A stretch of 32,868 bases of DNA from an uncultured Lentisphaerota bacterium (GCA_903894975.1 CAITSE010000035.1:1-32868), one strand, 5' to 3'. Positions 1 through 13,267 are shown, numbered from the stretch's first letter. Notes: generated by a model from the letters alone, not told the origin. Program-made: numbers and translations.

Positions 1-201
1 GGCGTGCTGGACGGCAAGCGCCTGGACAAGGCCGGCATCGAAGTGTTGGCGGACCTGCCGCCGCGCGAAGTGCTCCTGTCCATGATGCTGGGCGTCCTGC
101 AGGGTCCGGCCCGCAACCTGGTCACGGTGCTCAGCCAGAAGACGGCAAGCATCGTTTACGTGTTACAAGCCATCGCGGACAAGAAAGAAAAAGCAGCTTA
201 A
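1..201 (+). CDS. rplJ: 50S ribosomal protein L10, C-terminal part (5' end outside window)
   Basis: The reading frame is open from the first base and ends at TAA 199-201, so only about the last 66 residues are present. They contain the LPPREVLLSMMLGVLQGP segment and the helical tail (LVTVLSQKTASIVYVLQAIADKK) that in the L10 family forms the C-terminal helix on which L7/L12 dimers sit at the base of the ribosomal stalk. The next gene, 18 bp downstream, is rplL, the expected partner in the L10-L7/L12-rpoB-rpoC operon. The true start lies upstream of the window; the GTG at 4-6 is internal and not a start. The identity rests on the C-terminal pattern plus gene order. Confidence 0.93.
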   Translation, partial: GVLDGKRLDKAGIEVLADLPPREVLLSMMLGVLQGPARNLVTVLSQKTASIVYVLQAIADKKEKAA

Positions 202-219
202 CCCTCGGAGAATACGACC

Positions 220-618
<399 letters not shown>

Positions 619-624
619 GTTCGT

Positions 625-695
625 GCCGGGGGCTTTGCCTCCGGCCTCTCGCGCCGTTCGGAATCGGCGGTTCGCGCCTGCGGCCGCCGGTTCCG
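625..695 (+). promoter_or_regulatory. tandem hairpins in the rplL-rpoB spacer (possible attenuator or processing site)
   Basis: Two stem-loops lie back to back. The first pairs 625-632 with 638-645 (8 bp, one G-U, 5-nt loop). The second pairs 659-670 with 684-695 (12 bp, one G-U, 13-nt loop) and is followed by a short TTTT run at 705-708. In E. coli the equivalent spacer holds a partial terminator and an RNase III site that lower rpoBC relative to rplJL. The same role here is inference. There is no long U-tract, so full termination is unlikely. Confidence 0.5.
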
Positions 696-755
696 AATGA
701 CGTCTTTTCCGCTTCGGACCAATTCTTTCACGATGTTGGCTGAACAGGGTGGATC

Positions 756-3700
756 ATGGCAGCAGACCGCATCATTTTCGGCAAGATCAAGGAAGTCCTC
801 GACATCCCTGATCTCATTGCTATTCAGACTGAATCGTACGTCGACTTCCTCCAGAAGGACATTCCCCCGGAGAAGCGCAAGACCCAGGGGCTTCAGGAAG
901 TCTTCAAAGAGATTTTCCCCATCGAGAGTTTTGACCAGCAGTGCGTGCTGGATTTCGTCCGTTATGAACTTGGCGAATGCAAGGGCGACCTTCTGAAGTG
1001 CCTCAAGGACGGAGGCACGTTTGCGGCGCCCCTGTACGTCGTTTTCCGTTTGCAGACCCCGCGGGATACCAAAGAAGAGACGGTCTACATGGGGGATATT
1101 CCCCTGATGACCGACAATGGCGGTTTTGTCATCAATGGCGCCAGCCGCGTCATCATCAGCCAGTTGCACCGGTCCCCGGGCATCTGTTTTGAGAAGACCC
1201 GCCATCCCAGCGGCCGCATGCTCTATTCCTACCGGGTGATCCCGGATCGCGGCTCCTGGATGGAAGTCCAGTTCGACATCAACGACCTTATCTGGATCTA
1301 CCTTGACCGCCGCCGCCGCCGCCGGAAGTTCCTGATCAGCACTTTCCTCCGCGCTTTGGGCACGGCCACGAACCGGGACCTGCTCCACTCCGTTTACGGA
1401 GTTCAGGACATGCCCCTGTCCAAGCTGCTCAAGGCGGAGAATCCCGCGGAACTGTTCACTGCCGAGACCGTCGTCTCTCCGGCCGATCCCGAAACGGTGC
1501 TCGTGCCCGAACTGGAGCCCTTGAACCCCAAGGTTCTGGAGTCCCTGAAAAAGGCGGAAGTCAAGACCGTGGCGGTTGTCGACACCCGCGGCCTGGGCGA
1601 GTATTTCGTCCAGTGCGTCAAGCGTGACACCACTAAGGACACCGATGACGCCCTCAAGGAAATCTACCGGCGCCTGCGCCCCGGCGATCCGCCCAACGTC
1701 AACAATGCCAAGCAGTTGCTAAAGCGCCTGTTCTTCAGCGCCCGCCGCTACGACCTGGGCTTGGTCGGCCGTTTCAAGATCAACCAGAAGCTGGGCATCA
1801 ACGTGCCCACCGACGTGCGGACCCTGGACGTCCAGGATCTGGTCGGCGCGACGCAGTTCCTGATGCGCCTCAAGAACGGGGACGGTGCGGTGGATGATAT
1901 CGATCATCTCGGCAGCCGCCGTGTGCGTACCGTCGGCGAACTCATGCAGAACCAGTGCCGCGTCGGCCTGCTCCGCACCGAGCGCCTGGTGCGCGAACGC
2001 ATGACCCTCATCGACATGGAATCCGAGGATGTGGTCCCTGGCAAATTGGTCAACCCGAAGGCGTTCGCGGGCGTGATCCGCGACTTCTTCGCCCGTAACC
2101 AGCTCAGCCAGTACATGGATCAGACCAACGCCTTGGCAGAACTGACCAACAAGCGCCGGCTCTCGGCCCTCGGACCGGGCGGCCTTACCCGCGAACGCGC
2201 CGGGTTTGAGGTGCGCGACGTGCATGCCAGCCATTACGGTCGCGTCTGCCCGATCGAGACCCCGGAAGGCCCGAACATCGGCCTGATCTCCTCCCTGGCC
2301 CTCTACGGCCGCGTCAATGCCTTCGGCTTCATCGAGACGCCGTACCGCAAAGCCGCCAACGGCGTGGTCAGCGAGAAGATCGACTACCTGACGGCGGATG
2401 TGGAGTCGGAATTCTCCATCGCCCAGGCCAATGCGCCGCTGGACCCCAAGGGCCGGTTCCAGAACAAGACCGTCGTCTGCCGCGTCAAGGGTGGAGAGTT
2501 CGTCGAAGTCCCGGCTGATAAGGTCGATTACATGGACGTCTCGCCCAAGCAGCTGGTCAGCGCCGCCGCCGGTCTGGTTCCATTCCTGGAGCACAACGAC
2601 GCCAATCGCGCGCTCATGGGTTCCAACATGCAGCGCCAGGCCGTTCCGCTGGTGCGCGCCGAGGCGCCGGTGGTCGGCACCGGCCTTGAGTCGGTCGTGG
2701 CGCGGTTCAGCCGCACCGTGGTCTGCTCAGAGTCTGACGGCACCGTTGCCAGTTCCAACGCCGAACGCATCATCATCACCAAGGACGGCAAGCTCCCCGG
2801 GCAAACCTCGCAGCCCGATTCCGTCCGCGAATACATCCTCAGCAAGTTCCTGCGCTCCAACGCCTCCACCCTGATCAATCAGAAGCCGGTGGTCAAGCGC
2901 GGGGACAAGATCAAGAAGGGCCAGGTTCTCGCCGACGGCGCCTCCACGGACCACGGCGAAATGGCCATCGGTCGTAACCTCACCGTGGCCTTCATGCCCT
3001 GGTGCGGGTACAACTTTGAGGATGCCATCATCATCAACGAGAAATTGGTGCGTGAAGACGTCTTCACTAGTATCAACATCTCCGAGTTCGACATTATCGC
3101 CCGGGACACCAAGCTCGGGCCTGAAGAGATCACCCGCGACATCCCCAACATCGGCGAGGAAGCCCTGCGCAACCTCGACTCCGAGGGCATCATCCGCATC
3201 GGCGCCGAGGTCAAGCCCGGCGATATCCTGGTGGGCAAGATCACCCCGAAGAGTGAAACCGAGCTCGCCCCCGAGGAGCGCCTGCTCCGCGCCATCTTTG
3301 GCGAGAAGGCGGCGGACGTCAAGGACAGCTCTCTCTATGTGCCCAGCGGCACCGACGGCATTGTCATGGACGTGCGCATCGAGCGCCGCTTTGACCCGAC
3401 CAAGCAGAAGGCCAGCAAGGTCGAGCTCAAGCGCAAGATCCAGGAAGCCGAGGCCAGCTTCAAGAGCCAGTTCAACGAACTGGCCGAAGAGCTGACCGAA
3501 AAGCTCGCCGCCGTGCTCCTGGGCGCCAAGCTCCAGGCCGACATCACCCTGGCGGACAAGGAAGGCGAGGTTCTCATCCCCGCTAACCGCAAGATTACCA
3601 AGGTCATGTTGCGCAAGCTCTCCATCAACCGTGAAGGCTACCGCCTGGGTGCCGGTCCGGCCAAAGAGCAGATCGACGAGATTGTCAAGCCCTACCGGCC

Positions 3701-4613
3701 GCGCTTCCGCGATGTGGAGATCAACCACCAGGAAATCATGAAGCGCCTGCAGGAGAGCGAGGGTGGCGATCCCGGCGTGGTCAAGAGCGCCAAGGTCTAC
3801 ATCGCCAGCCGCCGCAAGATATCCGTCGGTGACAAGATGGCCGGACGCCACGGCAATAAGGGCATCGTTGCCCGTATCGTGCCGCAGGAAGACCTGCCCT
3901 TCATGGCCGACGGCACCCCGGTCGACATCGTGCTCAATCCGCTCGGCGTGCCGAGCCGCATGAACGTCGGCCAAGTTCTGGAAACGCATCTCGGCTGGGC
4001 CGCCAAGATCCTCGGCCTCAAGTTCGCCTCGCCGGTCTTCGATGGCATCCCCGAGGAAGAGATTCACAAGTATCTGCGCATTGCCAAGGAAAAAGTGGTC
4101 AAGGACGCCGGCTGGAAGCTTCGCGCCGATGGGCACGTTTCCGACTCCGAGGGGCGTGACCGCTCCGAAAGCGTGGTCGACGACGATGGCAAGACCCGTC
4201 TCTTCGACGGCCGCAATGGCGACTCCTTCGCCCAGCGCGTCGTGGTCGGCCAGATCTACATGATCAAGCTTGACCATATGGTGGTGGACAAGATCCATGC
4301 CCGCGCCGTCGGCCCCTACTCCCTGGTCACCCAGCAACCGCTGGGCGGCAAAGCGCAGCACGGCGGCCAGCGGTTCGGCGAAATGGAAGTGTGGGCGCTG
4401 GAGGCCTATGGCGCCGCGCACACTCTCCAGGAAATGCTCACCGTCAAGTCCGATGACGTCACCGGCCGCACCAAGATCTACGAGTCAATCCTGCGCGGGC
4501 AGAATTTCCTCGAAGCCGGCGTGCCGGAATCGTTCAACGTGTTAATGAAGGAAATGCAGAGCCTCTGCCTGGACATCCGGGTCCGGCGCGGCCGCGCCGC
4601 CGAGGCGGTGTGA
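756..4613 (+). CDS. rpoB: DNA-directed RNA polymerase subunit beta
   Basis: A 1285-residue beta subunit of the core RNA polymerase. Recognisable blocks in order are the Arg-rich DRRRRRRKFLISTFLRALG segment near residue 190, the rifampicin-pocket region at 449-475 followed by RVCPIETPEGPNIGLISSLA, the FEDAIIINEKLV block, the DKMAGRHGNKGIVARI block (active-site lysines), and the C-terminal QPLGGKAQHGGQRFGEMEVW and SDDVTGRTKIYE motifs that contact beta-prime. The ATG at 756 follows a weak AGGGTGGA (746-753). An unusual feature is Asn465 (codon 2148-2150), where E. coli has His526, a rifampicin-contact position; the equivalents of Asp516 and Ser531 are unchanged. It is followed after 80 nt by rpoC, and a small GC hairpin (4615-4629) sits in that spacer. 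Confidence 0.99.
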   Translation: MAADRIIFGKIKEVLDIPDLIAIQTESYVDFLQKDIPPEKRKTQGLQEVFKEIFPIESFDQQCVLDFVRYELGECKGDLLKCLKDGGTFAAPLYVVFRLQTPRDTKEETVYMGDIPLMTDNGGFVINGASRVIISQLHRSPGICFEKTRHPSGRMLYSYRVIPDRGSWMEVQFDINDLIWIYLDRRRRRRKFLISTFLRALGTATNRDLLHSVYGVQDMPLSKLLKAENPAELFTAETVVSPADPETVLVPELEPLNPKVLESLKKAEVKTVAVVDTRGLGEYFVQCVKRDTTKDTDDALKEIYRRLRPGDPPNVNNAKQLLKRLFFSARRYDLGLVGRFKINQKLGINVPTDVRTLDVQDLVGATQFLMRLKNGDGAVDDIDHLGSRRVRTVGELMQNQCRVGLLRTERLVRERMTLIDMESEDVVPGKLVNPKAFAGVIRDFFARNQLSQYMDQTNALAELTNKRRLSALGPGGLTRERAGFEVRDVHASHYGRVCPIETPEGPNIGLISSLALYGRVNAFGFIETPYRKAANGVVSEKIDYLTADVESEFSIAQANAPLDPKGRFQNKTVVCRVKGGEFVEVPADKVDYMDVSPKQLVSAAAGLVPFLEHNDANRALMGSNMQRQAVPLVRAEAPVVGTGLESVVARFSRTVVCSESDGTVASSNAERIIITKDGKLPGQTSQPDSVREYILSKFLRSNASTLINQKPVVKRGDKIKKGQVLADGASTDHGEMAIGRNLTVAFMPWCGYNFEDAIIINEKLVREDVFTSINISEFDIIARDTKLGPEEITRDIPNIGEEALRNLDSEGIIRIGAEVKPGDILVGKITPKSETELAPEERLLRAIFGEKAADVKDSSLYVPSGTDGIVMDVRIERRFDPTKQKASKVELKRKIQEAEASFKSQFNELAEELTEKLAAVLLGAKLQADITLADKEGEVLIPANRKITKVMLRKLSINREGYRLGAGPAKEQIDEIVKPYRPRFRDVEINHQEIMKRLQESEGGDPGVVKSAKVYIASRRKISVGDKMAGRHGNKGIVARIVPQEDLPFMADGTPVDIVLNPLGVPSRMNVGQVLETHLGWAAKILGLKFASPVFDGIPEEEIHKYLRIAKEKVVKDAGWKLRADGHVSDSEGRDRSESVVDDDGKTRLFDGRNGDSFAQRVVVGQIYMIKLDHMVVDKIHARAVGPYSLVTQQPLGGKAQHGGQRFGEMEVWALEAYGAAHTLQEMLTVKSDDVTGRTKIYESILRGQNFLEAGVPESFNVLMKEMQSLCLDIRVRRGRAAEAV

Positions 4614-4693
4614 TGCCGCCCCGGGCGGCGGACGGACGAAAACAGGCATACGAAGGTTTCTTTTTTCTACTTTGACAACTGGAGGGCTCTCCC

Positions 4694-8893
<4,200 letters not shown>

Positions 8894-8911
8894 TCCGAAC
8901 TCATTCCACTC

Positions 8912-8948
8912 AAGCCGGCGCCGGGACCTTCCCGCCGCCGGCTTTTTT
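8912..8948 (+). terminator. rho-independent terminator of the rpoBC operon
   Basis: Bases 8912-8920 pair with 8936-8944 (9 bp), then one C-C mismatch, then 8922-8926 with 8930-8934 (5 bp), closing a 3-nt loop. Six T residues follow at 8943-8948. It begins 18 nt after the rpoC stop codon, which separates rpoC from the accessory DNA downstream. Confidence 0.9.
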
Positions 8949-8950
8949 AT

Positions 8951-8982
8951 TCACCACAGAGTTCACAGAGTCCGCAGAGAAG
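8951..8982. repeat. 9-bp-period intergenic repeat (CACAGAGTT type)
   Basis: About three imperfect 9-bp units of the form CACAGAGTT/CACAGAGTC/CGCAGAGAA lie directly after the rpoC terminator. Related degenerate arrays occur near 22686-22713 (opposite strand) and 30990-31017. It is not coding in any convincing way. Confidence 0.55.
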
Positions 8983-9058
8983 GCCTTTGTGGGCGGTTCA
9001 TGAATAAATTAGAGTAAGGTTTTCGGCGGCTCGGAGCGCTGAAGGCGCGGATTCATCA

Positions 9059-9243
9059 TAGCCTGGGGCAACGCCCCAGGTTGGAACGACAAGGGAATAG
9101 AGCCCTGTAGGGGCGAACCATTTTTGGCCGTCTTTGGCCTGTCGCCAAATCTCTATGGGACGCCCCTTCAGGGCTCAATCGGTGTGGGGACAGAAACCTG
9201 GGGCGACGCTACGCTCTGCCCCAGGCTGTTATGGGGCGCCCCG
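9059..9243. repeat. REPIN-like composite inverted repeat
   Basis: The left outer module (9060-9082) is itself a hairpin, CCTGGGGC/GCCCCAGG. The right outer module (9195-9227) is its reverse complement with a longer loop. Nested inside, 9101-9115 pairs with 9161-9175 (14 of 15 bases). A short GGGGCGCCCC palindrome follows at 9233-9242. The whole could fold as one long stem or as two separate hairpins. A degenerate relative lies at 31070-31117. With 8983-9058 (no feature seen) it fills most of the gap between rpoC and the ankyrin gene. No transposase of the REP-associated type is in the window. Confidence 0.7.
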
Positions 9244-9310
9244 TTGGGGCTGAAAACGGATTGCGCAAGTGCCTGTTAATGTTAAGGCCCCCGAGGCCTT
9301 GGTTTCCCCT

Positions 9311-9340
9311 TGTAGGAACGGGCGTGCCGCCCGTTTTCTT
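9311..9340 (-). repeat. dispersed GC palindrome (GGGCGGCACGCCC element), copy 1
   Basis: Read on the minus strand it contains ACGGGCGGCACGCCCGTTCCTAC, a small hairpin around GGGCG/CGCCC. Two longer plus-strand copies occur at 10996-11042 and 27546-27592. It lies just beyond the 3' end of the ankyrin gene. Confidence 0.65.
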
Positions 9341-9379
9341 CCCGGTTTCCCTCGGCGTCCGGCTCCGCGCCATTGGGAT

Positions 9380-10744
9380 TCATCGGCCCCGTAACGCATT
9401 CACCAGGATTGGATCCTTCAGCCAGCGTTCCGGCGTCCAGCCGGCCTGATCCGTCAGCCTGGGGTAGGCCTTGGCTTTGAGAAGCAGATGAATGGCCTCC
9501 CGCGATTGCGCGCAAAAGAGCGGGCTCCAGCCATCCACATCCTGCGCGTTGGGATAGGCGCCCCGTTCGAGCAGGATTTCCATCGCCTCGCGGGCGTCGG
9601 CCGCTACGGCGGCATGAAGGGCCGTTGCTCCCGTGGAAGTCCGGTCCACTTCGGCCCCATGATCCAGCAGCCACTTGATGCATTCCACGTCGTTGTTTTC
9701 CGCCGCGTGTTTCAAGGGCCAGTCTCCGCAACCATTGATGGCGTTGACATCCACTCTTCCGGTTTCAGCCAGCAACTGCATGATTTCCCGCGAATGGGCG
9801 GCATGAATCGGTTGGTCGCCAAACCTGTTTTCCCGGGTGGGATCAGCCCCCTTGCCAAGCAGGACGCGGGCACAGGAAAGATGATTCGATTCCGCGGCCA
9901 GGTATAACGCGGTCTCACCATCCCCGTTTCCCTCGTTTGCATCCGCCCCTAGCTCCAGCAGCCACGACAACGCCTCCCGCCGGCCGAATTCCGCCGCGAG
10001 ATGCAACGCCGTATTTCCTGACCTGTCCGCTTGCGTCAAATCCGCTCCCCGCTCCGCAAGCCATTGCATGATTTCGACCTTGCCTCGCATCAGGGCCAGC
10101 AGCCACGGCGACAGTTCGAACCGGAGATTTTTGGAATTGATCGCAGTGCTGGACGGTGAGAGCCGTTCAACTTCGGCCAAGCCCTCAAGGGCCACGGCAT
10201 GATGCAGTTCCGACCAGTGCAGCGGCGTCGGATCCGCGCCGAGGCGGATGAGGGCGCGCAAGGTCTTGAAATCACCAAACCCGAGGCAAACGCCGAGTGG
10301 GAACTCTCCGTAAGTTGACGCCGCATCCAGGCTTGCGTCAGCTTCACGCAACTGCTCGATGATGGCGCGCTTTGCCGGACCTGACGGCTGGCAGCAGGCA
10401 GACAGAAACACCGAATAGCCGGACGGGGTGATATGCTTGGGATTCCCACCCCGGCGCAACAGCAGATCCAGAAACTGTGGATCGGGAATTCTGGCGGCGC
10501 GGTGAATGGCGGTTTCCCCCAGGCTGTCAGCCGCCTCCAGGTCAGAGCCGGCATCCAGCAGGAACTGGACCGCCTCCAGCGTCACGGTGGGCCCCCGCCA
10601 ATGGGAAAATCCCTCCGCCTGTTCAAGCGCGAACACCAGGGCGGTCCGCTCGGCAGCGTTACGCGCATTGATATCAGTACCCTGGCTCAAGGCAAGGGTC
10701 ATGGCTGTAACGTCGCCGCGTGAAGCTGCCGCGTGGAGTTGCAT
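9380..10744 (-). CDS. ankyrin-repeat protein
   Basis: A protein of 454 residues built almost wholly of ankyrin repeats, a helix-turn-helix protein-binding scaffold. Roughly ten to twelve units are visible, the clearest being SGNTALHLAAEFGRREALSW, DGETALYLAAESNHLSCARV, TGATALHAAVAADAREAMEI and DGWSPLFCAQSREAIHLLLK. No enzymatic domain, signal peptide or membrane segment is evident from the chosen start, so it is probably cytoplasmic; its partner is unknown. The frame stays open 134 codons further upstream, but that part runs through a dispersed repeat (10996-11042) and is not ankyrin-like. The ATG at 10744, where the first repeat begins (MQLHAAASRGDV), is therefore preferred, though no clear Shine-Dalgarno precedes it. 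It is transcribed against its neighbours and isolated from them. Confidence 0.85.
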   Translation of the reverse strand: MQLHAAASRGDVTAMTLALSQGTDINARNAAERTALVFALEQAEGFSHWRGPTVTLEAVQFLLDAGSDLEAADSLGETAIHRAARIPDPQFLDLLLRRGGNPKHITPSGYSVFLSACCQPSGPAKRAIIEQLREADASLDAASTYGEFPLGVCLGFGDFKTLRALIRLGADPTPLHWSELHHAVALEGLAEVERLSPSSTAINSKNLRFELSPWLLALMRGKVEIMQWLAERGADLTQADRSGNTALHLAAEFGRREALSWLLELGADANEGNGDGETALYLAAESNHLSCARVLLGKGADPTRENRFGDQPIHAAHSREIMQLLAETGRVDVNAINGCGDWPLKHAAENNDVECIKWLLDHGAEVDRTSTGATALHAAVAADAREAMEILLERGAYPNAQDVDGWSPLFCAQSREAIHLLLKAKAYPRLTDQAGWTPERWLKDPILVNALRGR

Positions 10745-11290
10745 GGGAAATGTGGGCTGTTCCGATCCGACGTTTTTCCCCGCATCTTGATGTGGACGGG
10801 GTTTTGCGGGAAAACTGCGGCGGAATGATTTTTCTGAATGCGAATACCTTACTGCGATTTTCGCGGGTTCGTGCGGATCCCGTTTTTTTCGTACTGACAA
10901 ATTGTAGGAACGTGGTTGCACCACCTTTCCGCGGCATTGCCGAAAGCCGCGGCGGTGAACGTGCCGATACCCGCCGGGGCCTTGTGCCACCCATCGAACC
11001 GAATCGGCGCGTGGGAACACGGGCGGCACGCCCATGCCTACATTTGTCCTTATCCTCACATGCTCCCGGCTAAGACGGAGATTCCACCATATGCGGCGGA
11101 CCGGGTTGCCTGTCCCGGTCGTTTCTGACAAGGCGGCAGTCTGCACGCGTGCTACAGTTTGCTTTCCGTACGTTCATGATGGAGTCCACGAGTTCTTTCG
11201 CGCACGATTCGCGTAATTTCGCGAACTACCGGTTGCTGATGAATCATTCAGGATCGCGCCCGGGAAACGGACTTGCCGGAGAGGATGCCT
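10745..11290. other. intergenic region between divergent ankyrin and secreted-protein genes
   Basis: 546 bp between divergent genes. It contains one dispersed palindromic element (10996-11042) and a degenerate 9-10-bp-period stretch around 11197-11226 (TTCGCGCACGATTCGCG type) resembling the arrays at 29714-29832. It should hold both promoters, but I found no pair of -35/-10 boxes with acceptable spacing. No convincing small gene is seen. Confidence 0.4.
10996..11042 (+). repeat. dispersed GC palindrome element, copy 2
   Basis: 47 bp matching 27546-27592 with about five differences. Its centre is ACGGGCGGCACGCCC, a self-complementary core, ending in GCCTACA. It falls inside the unlikely upstream extension of the ankyrin frame, which supports the shorter start for that gene. 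Confidence 0.75.
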
Positions 11291-13267
11291 GTGAAATCCA
11301 GAGGGAAGAATCCAAAAGGCCGGCGGCTTTCGGCCGCGGCCCTGGCTTTGGCGGCGGCGCCCGCCATGTTCGCCTTTGGCGGGGAAATCGGCATTTCGGC
11401 GTGCTCACCCGTGACGCGGCCGCTGACCGACATCGGGCTCGGCGAGTTCCCGGCCGAAGGCGTGGTGGAGCGCGTACTCGCCGGCCCCACGCCGGAAGGA
11501 TGGCGACCCAGCGGCGCGGACAGGCGCCTCTACCTGGATCTCATGGAACCGCTGGTGGCCATGGGCGCCACCTGGGTGGACCGCGACGGCGCGGTTATCG
11601 ATCCGGTCATCCACAAGGAATGGAACCAGGCCACGCCGCGCTTCGCCTCCTCCGCGGCGGTGCTCCTGAAGTTCGGACGCCTGCCGGAGGTGAAAGAACC
11701 CGCCTTCCGCGCCATGACGCGCTGCGCCGCGCGCCTCCGTTCCCCGGAGTGCCGGGGATCTTCCCCGGATTTCTGGATGCGCGAACTGGTGACGGCCTAT
11801 CTTTGCCTGGACGGCATTGTCCCGGCGGACTTACGCGAACAGTGGCGGCGCGATCTTGCCGCGGTCGAGCCCGAGGCCATCTACGCCTATACCGACCCGA
11901 CGCACACCAGGCTGAAACAGTTTCACAACTGGGCGGTCTACAGCGCCTCCGGGGAATCCATGCGGCAGCGAGCCGGCATCGGCGCGTCCAGACCGTTTCT
12001 CTGGGGCGACGACTTTTTCGACCTCTACATGACCGCGCAGATGGGGCGGATCACGCCGTACGGGATGTACCGCGATCCCAATGATCCGATGACCTACGAC
12101 ATCACCACGCGCCTCCAGTTCGCCTCCGCGCTGGCCTTCGGGTACAACGGAAAACTGCGGCCGGTGCTTGAAGAGATTCTCCGGCGCGGCAACCTCTCCC
12201 TGCTGCTGTTCACCGCTCCGCAGGGGTTTGTGCCCTACGGTGGGCGCTCCTCGCAGTTCAATTTCCAGGAGGCCATGACCGCGGCCCTGTGCGAACTGGA
12301 AGCGCGCCGGTACAAGGAATCCAACCCGGCACTGGCCTCGGCGTTAAAGCGCCAGGCGCACCTTTGTGCGCTGGCGATCAAGCCGTGGGTGTTCGGGGCA
12401 ACGCCGCCGCGCCACATCAAGAACCTCTTCCCGCCGGAAACGCTGCACGGGTGCGATTCTTACGGCCAGTATTCGGTGTACAGCCAGCTCCTGTCCTCGT
12501 TCCTCGGTCTGGCGGCGATCTATGCCGACGACTCGATCCCGGAAGGCCCGGCCCCCTCCGAGATCGGCGGCTACGTCTTCGCCACCGGCGGCGAGGCGTT
12601 CCACAAGGTCTTCGCCTCCTGCCACGGAACCTACGTGGAGATCGACACCGCGGCGGACGCCATGTACGACGCCACCGGCATCGGTCGCATCCTCCTGCCG
12701 GGGCTGCCCGGCGTGCTGCCTCTGGGCATGCCGTTCAGCGCCAAGCCCCACTACACGCTCGCCCCGGGACTGGCCGCGGTCGCCCTGCCACTGGCCATCG
12801 GCCCGGAATGGGATCGGGAGGGCAGTGCGGTGCGCCTGGCCCAGCTTTCGGAAGGGCTCGCCTGCGAGGTGACCGCATCGGAACAGACCCGGGACCGGGT
12901 GCGGGTGACCACCACCTATTCCAAAGACGCCACGAAAGTGGTCGAAACCTGTCTCCTGGAAAAGGGCGGGGTTGAGCTGGCATGCACGGTTGCGGAGGGC
13001 GGGGCGGCGGTCAAGCCGCTACGCTACCTGTTCCCGGTCATCCAGTCCGACGGCGCGAAGAATTACCAGGCCCGGCTGTCCGCCGGAAAGCTGACCGTTG
13101 CGCTCGACGGCCGGGAGCTCTTCGTTGTGTCCTGGCCGGAAGGCGCCAAGGCGTCGCTCGCGGCTGCGCCGCAGGCGAACCGCAACGGAGTTTTCCAGAT
13201 GCTCGTCCTGGAGTTCCCCGACGGCCGCGCCATCCTCCGGATCGCCGCCGCCGGGGACAAAGAATAA
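11291..13267 (+). CDS. secreted protein of unknown specificity, possible (alpha/alpha)-toroid carbohydrate-active enzyme
   Basis: A 658-residue exported protein. The GTG at 11291 is preferred because GGAGAGG (11278-11284) lies 6 nt upstream and the product then opens with a classic signal peptide: KSRGKNPKGRR, then a hydrophobic Ala/Leu stretch ending near AMFAFGG. An in-frame ATG at 11285 is the alternative. The middle part has helical segments with aromatic and polar motifs (QFHNWAVYSASGESMRQR, TPYGMYRDPNDPMTYDI, FVPYGGRSSQFNFQEAMTA), which resembles alpha/alpha-barrel polysaccharide lyases or hydrolases. The C-terminal third, from about residue 430, looks beta-rich. I cannot assign a family; the enzyme class is inference from fold-like patterns and export. 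It stands alone, flanked by repeats. Confidence 0.6.
   Translation: MKSRGKNPKGRRLSAAALALAAAPAMFAFGGEIGISACSPVTRPLTDIGLGEFPAEGVVERVLAGPTPEGWRPSGADRRLYLDLMEPLVAMGATWVDRDGAVIDPVIHKEWNQATPRFASSAAVLLKFGRLPEVKEPAFRAMTRCAARLRSPECRGSSPDFWMRELVTAYLCLDGIVPADLREQWRRDLAAVEPEAIYAYTDPTHTRLKQFHNWAVYSASGESMRQRAGIGASRPFLWGDDFFDLYMTAQMGRITPYGMYRDPNDPMTYDITTRLQFASALAFGYNGKLRPVLEEILRRGNLSLLLFTAPQGFVPYGGRSSQFNFQEAMTAALCELEARRYKESNPALASALKRQAHLCALAIKPWVFGATPPRHIKNLFPPETLHGCDSYGQYSVYSQLLSSFLGLAAIYADDSIPEGPAPSEIGGYVFATGGEAFHKVFASCHGTYVEIDTAADAMYDATGIGRILLPGLPGVLPLGMPFSAKPHYTLAPGLAAVALPLAIGPEWDREGSAVRLAQLSEGLACEVTASEQTRDRVRVTTTYSKDATKVVETCLLEKGGVELACTVAEGGAAVKPLRYLFPVIQSDGAKNYQARLSAGKLTVALDGRELFVVSWPEGAKASLAAAPQANRNGVFQMLVLEFPDGRAILRIAAAGDKE

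Noticed and set aside
2727-4421. Long antisense open frame opposite rpoB (564 codons)
   Set aside because: GC-rich codon bias in rpoB keeps the opposite strand open. Its translation is low-complexity (Gly/Ala/Asp/His-rich) with no motif, and rpoB is certain.
4672-4677. TTGACA hexamer before rpoC
   Set aside because: It lies 4 nt before the rpoC Shine-Dalgarno, so any matching -10 would fall inside the gene. Probably chance.
10745-11146. In-frame upstream extension of the ankyrin protein
   Set aside because: It passes through a dispersed repeat, lacks ankyrin character and has no start signal.
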